This document shows positions 1 through 5,363 of a DNA stretch of 5,363 nucleotides, in pieces (the first letter of the stretch is position 1; every line of letters begins with the position of its first letter). This stretch comes from JANYJJ01 sp043749975. Lineage in GTDB: Bacteria > Pseudomonadota > Gammaproteobacteria > Burkholderiales > Burkholderiaceae_C. Location of the stretch: positions 1-5,363 of the forward strand of contig JAYVCL010000168.1 in assembly GCA_043749975.1 (NCBI GenBank). Reading direction: 5' to 3'. A program made the position numbers and the translations under genes. A model generated the notes under the pieces. The model was not told the origin of the DNA. It worked only from the letters and a program-made list of their open reading frames with translations, and made no database searches.

Positions 1-50
1 CTCTCACCCACGAGGTGATGGATCTCGTGGGCGGGAATGTGTGCATTCAT
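1..50 (-). CDS. Start of an unidentified minus-strand gene, cut by window edge
   Basis: An ATG at 50-48 opens a frame that stays open to the left edge, reading MNAHIPAHEIHHLVGE and then leaving the window. It begins 53 bases after the stop codon of the acyl-CoA dehydrogenase gene and runs in the same direction, so it may be the next gene of that transcription unit. The Shine-Dalgarno match is weak: a GGA about 8 bases upstream. Sixteen residues are too few to name a family. The sequence before a start in this context could belong to a small acyl-CoA enzyme such as a MaoC-type hydratase, but that is only a guess from gene context. It could also be a chance open frame. Confidence 0.45.
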   Translation of the reverse strand, partial: MNAHIPAHEIHHLVGE

Positions 51-103
51 GCGGTGAGTCCAGCGGAATCAAGCGGTCAACTGCGGTTTTTAGGTTCAAG
101 GCT

Positions 104-1897
104 TCAAAAAGATTCGAGTGCCATCCCAGTGACGCTGTCGGCACCTTCGACGATGGCGTCACGCAGGCCCGGCGCCTGGCTCAAGATGTGCTCGGCATAG
201 AAGCGCGCGGTGGCCACCTTGGCGTGCAAAAACGCAGCGTCGCCTGCGCCCGAAGAGAGATGTTCTTCGGCCACCAGCAAGGCACGCGCCATCTGCCAGC
301 CGGCCATCAATTTCCCGGCCAGCATCAGGTAGGGGACCGAGCCTGCGAACACCGCATTGGGGCTGGCCTTGGCGTTGGCGGCCACAAACTCCACCACCTG
401 CTCGAAGGCTTCGCGCGCGGCACCCAGGCGCTTGCGCATGGCACGCGCAGCCACGCTGTCGCTGGCAGCCAGCGCCGCCTCGGTCACGGCGATCTGCGCA
501 GCGATGGCGCGGGCCGTGCGACCGCCGTCGCGAGCCGTCTTGCGGCCCACCAGGTCGTTCGCCTGAATCGCCGTCGTGCCTTCGTAGATGGTCAATATCT
601 TGGCATCGCGGTAGTACTGCGCCGCACCGGTTTCTTCGATGTAGCCCATGCCGCCATGCACCTGCACGCCCAGGTTCGTCACTTCCAGACTCATCTCGGT
701 GCTGAAGCCCTTGATCAACGGCACCATGAACTCGTAGAAGGCCTGGTTTTGCTTGCGCACCTCGGCGTCGGCGTGGTGGTGCGATGCGTCGAACGCGGCC
801 GCGGCCACGAAGGCTATGCTGCGGCAGCCTTCGGTGTAAGCGCGCATCGTCATCAGCATGCGCCGCACGTCGGGGTGGTTGATGATGGCGGCGCTGCCCG
901 GCAGTGAGCCGTCGACCGGGCGGCTTTGGACGCGGTCTTTTGCGAATTGCGCTGCCTTTTGGTAGGCCATCTCGGCCACGGCGATGCCTTGAACGCCGAC
1001 CGCGTAGCGCGCCGCGTTCATCATGATGAACATGTACTCCAGGCCGCGGTTCTGCTCGCCGATCAGGTACCCGACCGCACCACCATGGTCGCCGAATTGC
1101 AGCACCGCGGTGGGGCTGGCCTTGATGCCCAGCTTGTGCTCGATGCTGACGCAGTGGGCATCGTTGCGGCTGCCCAGCGAGCCGTCGGCGTTGAGCATGA
1201 ACTTGGGCACGATGAACAGGCTGATCCCCTTGACGCCTTCGGGCGCACCCACCAAGCGGGCCAGCACCAGGTGGACGATGTTGTCCGCCATGTCGTGCTC
1301 GCCGTAGGTGATGAATATCTTGGTGCCGAACACTTTGTAGCTGCCATCGGCTTGCGGCTCGGCGCGAGTGCGCACCGCCGCCAGGTCGCTGCCGGCTTGC
1401 GGCTCGGTCAGGTTCATGGTGCCGGTCCACGCGCCCGAGATCATCTTCGGCAGGTACAGCGCTTGTTGCTCGGCGCTGCCGGCCGTCAACAAGGCCTCGA
1501 TCGCACCATCGGTCAGCAGAGGGCACAGCGCAAAGCTCATGTTGGCGCTGTTGAGCATTTCAATACACGCCGCACCGATGGTTTTGGGCAGCCCCTGGCC
1601 GCCGAACTCGGCCGGGTGCTGCAAGCCCTGCCAGCCGCCCGCGCCGAACTGACCAAACGCGTGCTTGAAACCCGGGGTGGTGGTGACGACGCCATCCTTC
1701 CAGGTCGAAGGGTTCTTGTCGCCTTCCCAGTTCAGCGGAGCGAGCACGCCTTCGGTGAAGTTCGCGCACTCTTCGAGCACCGCCTGGGCGGTGTCCATGC
1801 CGGCGTCCTCGAAGCCGGGGAGCTTGGCCACTTCAGCCAGGTTGGCAAGTTCCTGCATGCAAAACAGCATGTCTTTGACGGGGGCGCGGTAGCTCAT
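104..1897 (-). CDS. Acyl-CoA dehydrogenase, long form with extra C-terminal domain (DmdC-like)
   Basis: This 597-residue cytosolic FAD enzyme is predicted to carry out alpha,beta-dehydrogenation of an acyl-CoA thioester and hand the electrons to ETF. It has an N-terminal helical domain (about 40-158), a middle beta domain (about 160-270) with the flavin/substrate segment MNLTEPQAGSD at 161-171, and a C-terminal helical domain (about 280-450). The latter carries QVHGGMGY at 412-419 and the YEGT motif at 438-441, whose Glu439 is the expected catalytic base. Residues about 465-597 form the extra helical domain found in the roughly 600-residue subfamily; short acyl-CoA dehydrogenases are nearer 380-400 residues. 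The closest relatives I recognise are DmdC-type 3-methylmercaptopropionyl-CoA dehydrogenases and generic fatty acyl-CoA dehydrogenases, so the substrate is uncertain. The ATG at 1897 has AAGGAG five bases upstream and gives the expected MSYRAPVKDM start. The gene lies downstream of etfBA but beyond an intrinsic terminator. Confidence 0.95.
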   Translation of the reverse strand: MSYRAPVKDMLFCMQELANLAEVAKLPGFEDAGMDTAQAVLEECANFTEGVLAPLNWEGDKNPSTWKDGVVTTTPGFKHAFGQFGAGGWQGLQHPAEFGGQGLPKTIGAACIEMLNSANMSFALCPLLTDGAIEALLTAGSAEQQALYLPKMISGAWTGTMNLTEPQAGSDLAAVRTRAEPQADGSYKVFGTKIFITYGEHDMADNIVHLVLARLVGAPEGVKGISLFIVPKFMLNADGSLGSRNDAHCVSIEHKLGIKASPTAVLQFGDHGGAVGYLIGEQNRGLEYMFIMMNAARYAVGVQGIAVAEMAYQKAAQFAKDRVQSRPVDGSLPGSAAIINHPDVRRMLMTMRAYTEGCRSIAFVAAAAFDASHHHADAEVRKQNQAFYEFMVPLIKGFSTEMSLEVTNLGVQVHGGMGYIEETGAAQYYRDAKILTIYEGTTAIQANDLVGRKTARDGGRTARAIAAQIAVTEAALAASDSVAARAMRKRLGAAREAFEQVVEFVAANAKASPNAVFAGSVPYLMLAGKLMAGWQMARALLVAEEHLSSGAGDAAFLHAKVATARFYAEHILSQAPGLRDAIVEGADSVTGMALESF

Positions 1898-1941
1898 GGC
1901 AACTCCTTCGATGACGCGGAAAGCGGAAAATAATCAGACAT
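1894..1941 (-). other. Possible 15-residue leader ORF ending in an ATGA overlap with the dehydrogenase start
   Basis: An ATG at 1941-1939 opens a short frame, MSDYFPLSASSKELP, whose TGA (1896-1894) overlaps the dehydrogenase ATG (1897-1895) as ATGA. It starts right after the T-tract of the etfA terminator. The only ribosome-binding candidate is a GGG inside the terminator stem, which is poor support. Any gene that starts ATGA supplies such a stop by default, so this may well be chance. The peptide has no recognisable family. Confidence 0.15.
1903..1908 (-). promoter_or_regulatory. Ribosome binding site of the acyl-CoA dehydrogenase gene
   Basis: On the minus strand AAGGAG lies five bases before the ATG at 1897. 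It is a near-consensus Shine-Dalgarno sequence and supports that start. It also lies inside the 16-codon minus-strand frame at 1941-1894. Confidence 0.8.
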
Positions 1942-1942
1942 G

Positions 1943-1979
1943 AAAAAACCCGTCGGCCTGAAAAATGAAGGCGAACGGG
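1943..1979 (-). terminator. Rho-independent terminator after etfA
   Basis: Reading the minus strand, CCCGTTCGCC (1979-1970) can pair with GGCCGACGGG (1958-1949) across an 11-base loop. That makes a 10-position stem with one C-C mismatch and one G-T wobble. Six T residues follow directly (1948-1943). This is a standard intrinsic terminator layout and it begins about 21 bases after the etfA stop codon. There is no T-run on the plus-strand side, so it should act only on leftward transcription from etfBA. Confidence 0.82.
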
Positions 1980-2000
1980 CTCTGGCTTTGAACCGCAGTT

Positions 2001-2933
2001 TCAGAGCGCCGCCACCAACTCCGGCACGGCAACGAACAGGTCGGCCTCCAGGCCGTAGTCGGCCACGCTGAAGATCGGCGCTTCGGGGTCCTTGTTGATG
2101 GCCACGATCACCTTGCTGTCTTTCATGCCGGCCAGGTGCTGGATGGCACCGCTGATGCCGCAAGCCACGTACAACTGCGGCGCGACGATTTTGCCGGTCT
2201 GCCCGACTTGCCAGTCGTTGGGCGCATAACCCGCATCCACCGCGGCCCGGCTGGCACCGAGTGCTGCGCCCAGCTTGTCGGCCAGTGGCGTCAGCACGTC
2301 GTTGAATTTGTCGGCGCTGCCCAGCGCGCGACCGCCACTGACGATGATCTTCGCGGCGGTCAGTTCGGGGCGGTCGTTCTTGGCAATCTCGCTGCCCACG
2401 AAGGTCGATTGGCCGGTGTCGGCTGTGGCGCTCAAGACTTCGACGCTGGCTGCCCCGCCCGTGGCTGCGGCTGGGTCGAAGCCGGTTGTGCGCACGGTGA
2501 TGACCTTGGTGGTGTCGGCGCTGTGCACCGTGACAATCGCATTGCCGGCGTAGATGGGGCGGTCGAAAGTGTCGGCATTTTCGACCCGGATGATGTCGGA
2601 AATCTGTGCCACGTCGAGCTTGGCCGCCACGCGCGGTGCAATGTTCTTGCCCGAGGCCGTGGCCGGGAAAAGAATGTGCGTGTAGCCGGACGCCAGCGCC
2701 AGAATTTGCGCGGCCATGTTCTCGGCCAGGCCATGTGCAAAGCCGGGCGCGTCGGCGTGCAGCACCTTGCTCACGCCGGCAATCTGCGCCGCAGCCGCGG
2801 CGGCCGCCGCCGCATTTGCGCCGGCCACCAGCACATGCACTTCACCGCCGCACTTTGCTGCGGCGGTCACGGTGTTGAGCGTGGCCCCCTTGACCGAAAT
2901 GTTGTCGTGTTCAGCAATCACCAGGGCAGTCAT
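2001..2933 (-). CDS. etfA: Electron transfer flavoprotein alpha subunit
   Basis: EtfA (310 residues) binds the redox-active FAD of the EtfAB heterodimer, which takes electrons from acyl-CoA and related dehydrogenases and passes them to ETF:ubiquinone oxidoreductase. The N-terminal nucleotide-binding-like domain runs from MTALVIAEHD to about residue 190. The C-terminal FAD domain shows SGGRALGS (199-206), GQTGKIV (244-250), the family signature around YVACGISGAIQH (255-266) ending at AIN (278-280), and the closing ADYGLEADLF segment (291-300). The length is normal for the family. The frame is open upstream to a codon at 3029, but that extension overlaps etfB and looks nothing like an EtfA N-terminus. 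The ATG at 2933 has GGGAG seven bases upstream. A run of nine alanines (41-49) forms a low-complexity stretch. The start lies 46 bases after the etfB stop, so the two genes are surely cotranscribed. Confidence 0.97.
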   Translation of the reverse strand: MTALVIAEHDNISVKGATLNTVTAAAKCGGEVHVLVAGANAAAAAAAAAQIAGVSKVLHADAPGFAHGLAENMAAQILALASGYTHILFPATASGKNIAPRVAAKLDVAQISDIIRVENADTFDRPIYAGNAIVTVHSADTTKVITVRTTGFDPAAATGGAASVEVLSATADTGQSTFVGSEIAKNDRPELTAAKIIVSGGRALGSADKFNDVLTPLADKLGAALGASRAAVDAGYAPNDWQVGQTGKIVAPQLYVACGISGAIQHLAGMKDSKVIVAINKDPEAPIFSVADYGLEADLFVAVPELVAAL

Positions 2934-2983
2934 GTCGGCACTCCCAGGGCCAGTGGACGAATGTGAGCGTGGGGTGTGTTCAT
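2930..2983 (-). other. 17-residue ORF bridging etfB and etfA, ATGA overlap at each end
   Basis: The ATG at 2983-2981 overlaps the etfB stop TGA (2982-2980) as ATGA. The frame reads MNTPHAHIRPLALGVPT, and its own TGA (2932-2930) overlaps the etfA ATG (2933-2931), again as ATGA. It fills the whole etfB-etfA gap. An AAAGG lies about four bases before the ATG, closer than ideal. The etfA ribosome binding site lies inside it. If translated, it could couple etfB to etfA translation through successive termination-reinitiation. The peptide has no known family, and chance is a serious alternative. Confidence 0.25.
2941..2945 (-). promoter_or_regulatory. Ribosome binding site of etfA
   Basis: Minus-strand GGGAG lies seven bases upstream of the ATG at 2933. 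It settles the start against the longer in-frame extension, and it shows that etfA can be initiated independently of upstream translation. Confidence 0.75.
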
Positions 2984-3729
2984 ATGACCTTTGCGTCGTT
3001 CTTGAGTTTGGAGACCAGGCTCGCCACATCGGGAACCATGATGCCGGCGCTGCGCTTGGGCGGCTCGGCGAACTTGAGCGTCTTGATGCGCGGGGCTACG
3101 TCGACACCCAAATCTGCCGGCTTGAAGACCTCGAGCGTCTTTTTCTTGGCCTTCATGATGTTGGGCAGCGTGACGTACCGCGGCTCGTTCAGGCGCAGGT
3201 CGGTGGTGATGATGGCGGGCAGCTTGAGTTTCAGCATCTCCAGCCCACCGTCGACCTCGCGCGTGACGTGCACGTGGCCGTCGGCGACCTCGACCTTGCT
3301 GGCGAAGGTTGCTTGCGGCAGATCGGCCAGCGCCGCGAGCATCTGGCCGGTCTGGTTGCAATCGTCGTCGATGGCCTGCTTGCCGAGAATCACCATGCCC
3401 GGCTGCTCCTTGTCCATCAGCGCCTTGAGCAACTTGGCCACGGCCAGCGGCTGCAGTTCAACATCGGTCTCGACCAGGATGGCGCGGTCGGCACCGATGG
3501 CCATCGCGGTGCGCAGAGTTTCCTGGCACTGCGTGACGCCGCAAGACACAGCGATGACCTCGGTCACCACGCCCTTTTCGCGCAGCCTGACGGCTTCTTC
3601 AACCGCGATCTCGTCGAACGGGTTCATGCTCATCTTGACGTTGGCAATGTCCATCCCGCTACCATCCGATTTGACGCGGACTTTGACGTTGTAGTCGACA
3701 ACCCGTTTCACGGGAACAAGCACCTTCAT
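2980..3729 (-). CDS. etfB: Electron transfer flavoprotein beta subunit
   Basis: EtfB (249 residues) is the AMP-binding subunit of the electron transfer flavoprotein and carries the loop that docks onto partner dehydrogenases. The N-terminus MKVLVPVKRVVDYNVKV is typical. GKQAIDDDCNQTGQ (116-129) belongs to the nucleotide-binding region. The family signature VTREVDGGLEM through PAIIT (155-175) is intact. The recognition loop RYVTLPNIMKAKKK (184-197) closely matches the human protein and includes Leu188, equivalent to the human docking leucine. The presence of this loop suggests a housekeeping group I ETF rather than an electron-bifurcating or nitrogen-fixation type. The ATG at 3729 has AGGAG eight bases upstream. 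An in-frame GTG three codons earlier (3738) overlaps that site and is unlikely to be used. It is the first gene of the leftward operon, divergent from murI. Confidence 0.97.
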   Translation of the reverse strand: MKVLVPVKRVVDYNVKVRVKSDGSGMDIANVKMSMNPFDEIAVEEAVRLREKGVVTEVIAVSCGVTQCQETLRTAMAIGADRAILVETDVELQPLAVAKLLKALMDKEQPGMVILGKQAIDDDCNQTGQMLAALADLPQATFASKVEVADGHVHVTREVDGGLEMLKLKLPAIITTDLRLNEPRYVTLPNIMKAKKKTLEVFKPADLGVDVAPRIKTLKFAEPPKRSAGIMVPDVASLVSKLKNDAKVI

Positions 3730-3737
3730 GGAACGCA

Positions 3738-3742
3738 CTCCT
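3738..3742 (-). promoter_or_regulatory. Ribosome binding site of etfB
   Basis: Minus-strand AGGAG ends eight bases before the ATG at 3729. It overlaps the alternative GTG at 3738-3736, which favours the ATG as the real start. Confidence 0.8.
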
Positions 3743-3768
3743 GCTGCTAGACGAATGGACCGGGTTTG

Positions 3769-3774
3769 ATTCTA
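3769..3774 (-). promoter_or_regulatory. Candidate -10 element for the etfBA operon
   Basis: The minus strand carries TAGAAT, five of six matches to the sigma-70 -10 consensus. It would give a transcript start near 3762 and a leader of about 33 bases before etfB. At 16-18 base spacing upstream I find no convincing TTGACA-like -35 element, so the call rests on the -10 hexamer and position. Confidence 0.4.
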
Positions 3775-3818
3775 GGGCGCACCGCACTGCTGCGCTGCCC
3801 GATGCCGCGTTCCCGGAT

Positions 3819-3836
3819 TGCGCAGTTTGCGCAGTT
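3819..3836 (+). repeat. Two tandem copies of a 9-base unit in the etfB-murI intergenic region
   Basis: TGCGCAGTT occurs twice back to back (3819-3827 and 3828-3836), followed by a further TG. It lies between the etfB -10 candidate and the inverted repeat at 3853-3880. Two copies could bind a regulator in direct orientation, but they could equally be a small replication slip. No function is assigned. Confidence 0.35.
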
Positions 3837-3852
3837 TGGCCATAGGGGCGAA

Positions 3853-3880
3853 ATAAAATCGCACGGTCGTTCTATTTTAT
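3853..3880. repeat. AT-rich inverted repeat in the etfB-murI divergent region
   Basis: Perfect 7-base arms, ATAAAAT (3853-3859) and ATTTTAT (3874-3880), flank 14 bases. The block stands out as AT-rich in a GC-rich region. Each strand reads TAAAAT, a -10-like hexamer, towards the other arm: plus at 3854-3859 (transcript start near 3866) and minus at 3879-3874. The plus-strand copy is the best murI promoter candidate, although the -35 region is poor. An operator site is the other reading. Confidence 0.35.
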
Positions 3881-3891
3881 CGGACTCTTCC

Positions 3892-4728
3892 TTGCCCGCT
3901 CCCCAGGTCGCATCGACAACCCTTGGCATGTTCGACTCCGGCGTGGGCGGTTTGTCGGTGCTTCGCGCCATGCACGCCGCGGTGCCCCAAGTTGCGTTTT
4001 GCTACGTCGCCGATTCGGCCCATGCGCCTTACGGCGAGCGCTCGGCAAGTCATGTGCTCGAGCGATCGATGCTCATCACCGGGCACCTGATCGCTTGCGG
4101 CGCACGCGGCATCGTGGTGGCCTGCAACACCGCCACCGCGATCGCGATTCAGCACCTGCGTGAGCGCTGGCCGCAGTTGCCCATCATCGGTGTGGAACCG
4201 GGTCTGAAACCAGCCGTCGCGGCCACCCGCAATGGCCGCATCGGCGTCATGGCAACCCCCGCCACCTTGGCCAGCGAGCGTTTTGCGCGCCTGCGTGAAA
4301 CACAGGCCAGCGGCGCGTTCGTTCTGGCCCAAGCCTGCCCGGGGCTGGCTCATTTGATCGAGCAGGGCGATCTCGACTCACCGGCCCTGGCGCAGGCGGT
4401 TGAGCGCTTCTGCCGCCCACTTCGACGCGCCCAGGTCGACACCGTGGTGCTCGGGTGCACTCACTACCCGCTGATTGCCGAACGCATCCAGATCGCGCTG
4501 GGCGCTCATGTGCTGCTGATCGACACCGCCCAAGCCGTGGCGCGTCATGCGGCGCAGCAGTTCGCATTTGCTGGGTCTGACACAACGCTTCGCAGCGATA
4601 ACTGCGGCGTGCGCCTGCTGACAACCGGCGATGCACAGGCGCTGCGCAAGATGGCCGCGACCTGGTTGCCGTTCCCGGTGCGGGTGCAGCACACCGACAT
4701 CGATCAGCCTGCCGCTCGCGCTGCCTGA
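3892..4728 (+). CDS. murI: Glutamate racemase
   Basis: MurI interconverts L- and D-glutamate without a cofactor and supplies D-glutamate for the peptidoglycan stem peptide in the cytoplasm. From the chosen start it is 278 residues, normal for the family. Diagnostic segments are FDSGVGG (14-20), YVADSAHAPYG (38-48), ACNTAT (77-82) with catalytic Cys78, and GCTHYPL (188-194) with catalytic Cys189. DTA at 211-213 lies in the usual C-terminal position. The frame is open upstream to 3766, but the extra residues are not MurI-like. The TTG at 3892 is the best start. It leaves a short N-terminal tail before the first beta strand and has a weak GGA seven bases upstream. The ATG at 3928 would remove part of that strand. 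The gene diverges from etfB, and its last 25 bases overlap the convergent permease gene. Confidence 0.95.
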   Translation: MPAPQVASTTLGMFDSGVGGLSVLRAMHAAVPQVAFCYVADSAHAPYGERSASHVLERSMLITGHLIACGARGIVVACNTATAIAIQHLRERWPQLPIIGVEPGLKPAVAATRNGRIGVMATPATLASERFARLRETQASGAFVLAQACPGLAHLIEQGDLDSPALAQAVERFCRPLRRAQVDTVVLGCTHYPLIAERIQIALGAHVLLIDTAQAVARHAAQQFAFAGSDTTLRSDNCGVRLLTTGDAQALRKMAATWLPFPVRVQHTDIDQPAARAA

Positions 4729-5363
4729 GCGCCCCGCTCCACGCTGACGGGGGTAAGCAGCAGCAAGCCGAGCACGAAGAATAAGGCGGTTGACACAATG
4801 GCGATGCGGTGATTGCCATCGGTGATCACGGTGACGATGCCGTAGGTCACGGGGCCGACGATGGCCGACAGACGCGTTGCAAACGTCCACAAGCCGAAGA
4901 ACTCGCCCAACTGCCGGGCAGGCGCGAACAAACCCGCCAGTGCCCGCCCGGCCGATTGGCTCGAACCCATGCACAGCCCCGCAATCAGCGCGGCCACCCA
5001 GAACAGCGCTGCCGTCTGCGCCAACGCGGCAAGCACCGTCATCACGACCCAGCCTGCCAGAGTCAGGCCGAGCGCGCGTTTGTGGCCGATGCGGTCTTGC
5101 CAATAGCCGAACGCGAACGCGCCCACGGCGGCGGCGATGTTGACCAAAAAAATCAGCGCCATTGTTTGCGCCTGCTTGAAGCCCAGCGTCTGTTCGGCAT
5201 ACACCGCCGCCAGTGCAATCACCACCGAAATACCGGCTTGATAGCAGGCACCGCAGGCCAGCAACCAGCGGAAGTCGCGAAAGTTGCGCGACCGCTGCAA
5301 GGTCGACTTCAAGCGCGCCAACGAGGCCGCGAAACCGGCATCAATGTGCTTGCCTGCCTGCGG
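4704..5363 (-). CDS. MFS permease, UMF1/Atg22-like, C-terminal half (5' end outside window)
   Basis: The minus-strand frame is open to the right edge, giving 219 visible residues of a major facilitator superfamily permease, an inner-membrane secondary transporter. After a soluble loop (PQAGKHIDAGFAAS and on), about six hydrophobic segments can be seen at roughly residues 32-56, 67-89, 98-116, 120-139, 157-180 and 186-204. This fits transmembrane helices 7-12 of a 12-helix permease. GYWQDRIGHKR (86-96) is the MFS loop motif repeated in the second half. The segment GRALAGLFAPARQLGEFFGLW resembles the UMF1 group related to fungal Atg22 vacuolar amino-acid exporters. The substrate cannot be read from sequence. 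A TTG at 5321 is not the start, because coding sequence clearly continues upstream of it. The C-terminal tail ERGAQAARAAG is hydrophilic, and its codons overlap the end of murI. Confidence 0.88.
   Translation of the reverse strand, partial: PQAGKHIDAGFAASLARLKSTLQRSRNFRDFRWLLACGACYQAGISVVIALAAVYAEQTLGFKQAQTMALIFLVNIAAAVGAFAFGYWQDRIGHKRALGLTLAGWVVMTVLAALAQTAALFWVAALIAGLCMGSSQSAGRALAGLFAPARQLGEFFGLWTFATRLSAIVGPVTYGIVTVITDGNHRIAIVSTALFFVLGLLLLTPVSVERGAQAARAAG

Noticed and set aside
159..1526. 455-residue minus-strand frame in another phase within the dehydrogenase gene
   Set aside because: It is an Arg-rich shadow with no domain, and the overlapping frame encodes a complete conserved enzyme.
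41..1933. Long plus-strand frames (41-907 and 926-1933) opposite the acyl-CoA dehydrogenase
   Set aside because: The translations are rich in His, Arg, Gly and Ala, with no domain, and mirror the codon pattern of the clear minus-strand gene. They are antisense shadows, common in GC-rich DNA.
79..2000. Inverted pair AACTGCGGTT (79-88) and AACCGCAGTT (1991-2000), downstream of the dehydrogenase and etfA genes
   Set aside because: Ten-base matches are expected many times by chance in a window of this size, and neither copy forms a local hairpin.
2934..3029. 32-residue N-terminal extension of EtfA
   Set aside because: It overlaps the end of etfB, has no similarity to the EtfA N-terminus, and a good ribosome binding site precedes the ATG at 2933.
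2136..3750. Long plus-strand frames (2136-2966 and 2716-3750) opposite etfA and etfB
   Set aside because: They lie wholly or almost wholly antisense to two unmistakable conserved genes and their translations have no recognisable motifs.
3747..3971. 74-residue minus-strand frame across the etfB-murI intergenic region
   Set aside because: It runs antisense into the murI N-terminus, has no recognisable sequence, and covers the region expected to hold promoters.
4247..5103. Minus-strand frames antisense to murI and out of phase with the permease gene (4247-4819, 4378-5103)
   Set aside because: The translations are Arg/Ala/Gly-rich without domains, and both MurI and the permease are clearly encoded in other frames.
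1..5363. A defence, mobile or otherwise novel multi-gene system
   Set aside because: All sizeable coding capacity is taken up by recognisable metabolic, cell-wall and transport genes. No integrase, transposase, tRNA, repeat array or unusual RNA was seen.

Overview
This window looks like an ordinary chromosomal segment of a GC-rich betaproteobacterium, most likely order Burkholderiales and close to the Comamonadaceae. That placement is inferred from the GC-rich codon use, the protein sequences, and the etfB-etfA-acyl-CoA dehydrogenase gene order next to murI. No sequence search was run. I see no mobile element, RNA gene, CRISPR array or defence-type cassette.

The left two thirds lies on the minus strand and deals with acyl-CoA oxidation. 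Reading from the centre leftwards it contains etfB (3729-2980), etfA (2933-2001), an intrinsic terminator (about 1979-1943), and a 597-residue acyl-CoA dehydrogenase of the long, DmdC-like type (1897-104). At the left edge are the first 16 codons of another minus-strand reading frame (50-1). EtfA and EtfB form the FAD/AMP-containing electron-transfer flavoprotein. It accepts electrons from acyl-CoA dehydrogenases such as the neighbouring one and normally passes them to ETF:ubiquinone oxidoreductase, which is not in the window.

A 162-base intergenic region (3730-3891) separates etfB from the divergent plus-strand gene murI (3892-4728), which encodes glutamate racemase for peptidoglycan D-glutamate. 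The region holds a good -10 candidate for etfB, an AT-rich inverted repeat and a 9-base tandem repeat. The murI 3' end overlaps by 25 bases the 3' end of a convergent minus-strand gene (4704 to beyond the right edge), the C-terminal half of an MFS permease resembling the UMF1/Atg22 group.

Nothing here amounts to a new system. The points most worth a second look are a 17-codon reading frame that bridges etfB and etfA with ATGA overlaps at both ends, the terminator that splits ETF from its dehydrogenase, and the overlapping convergent tails of murI and the permease gene.
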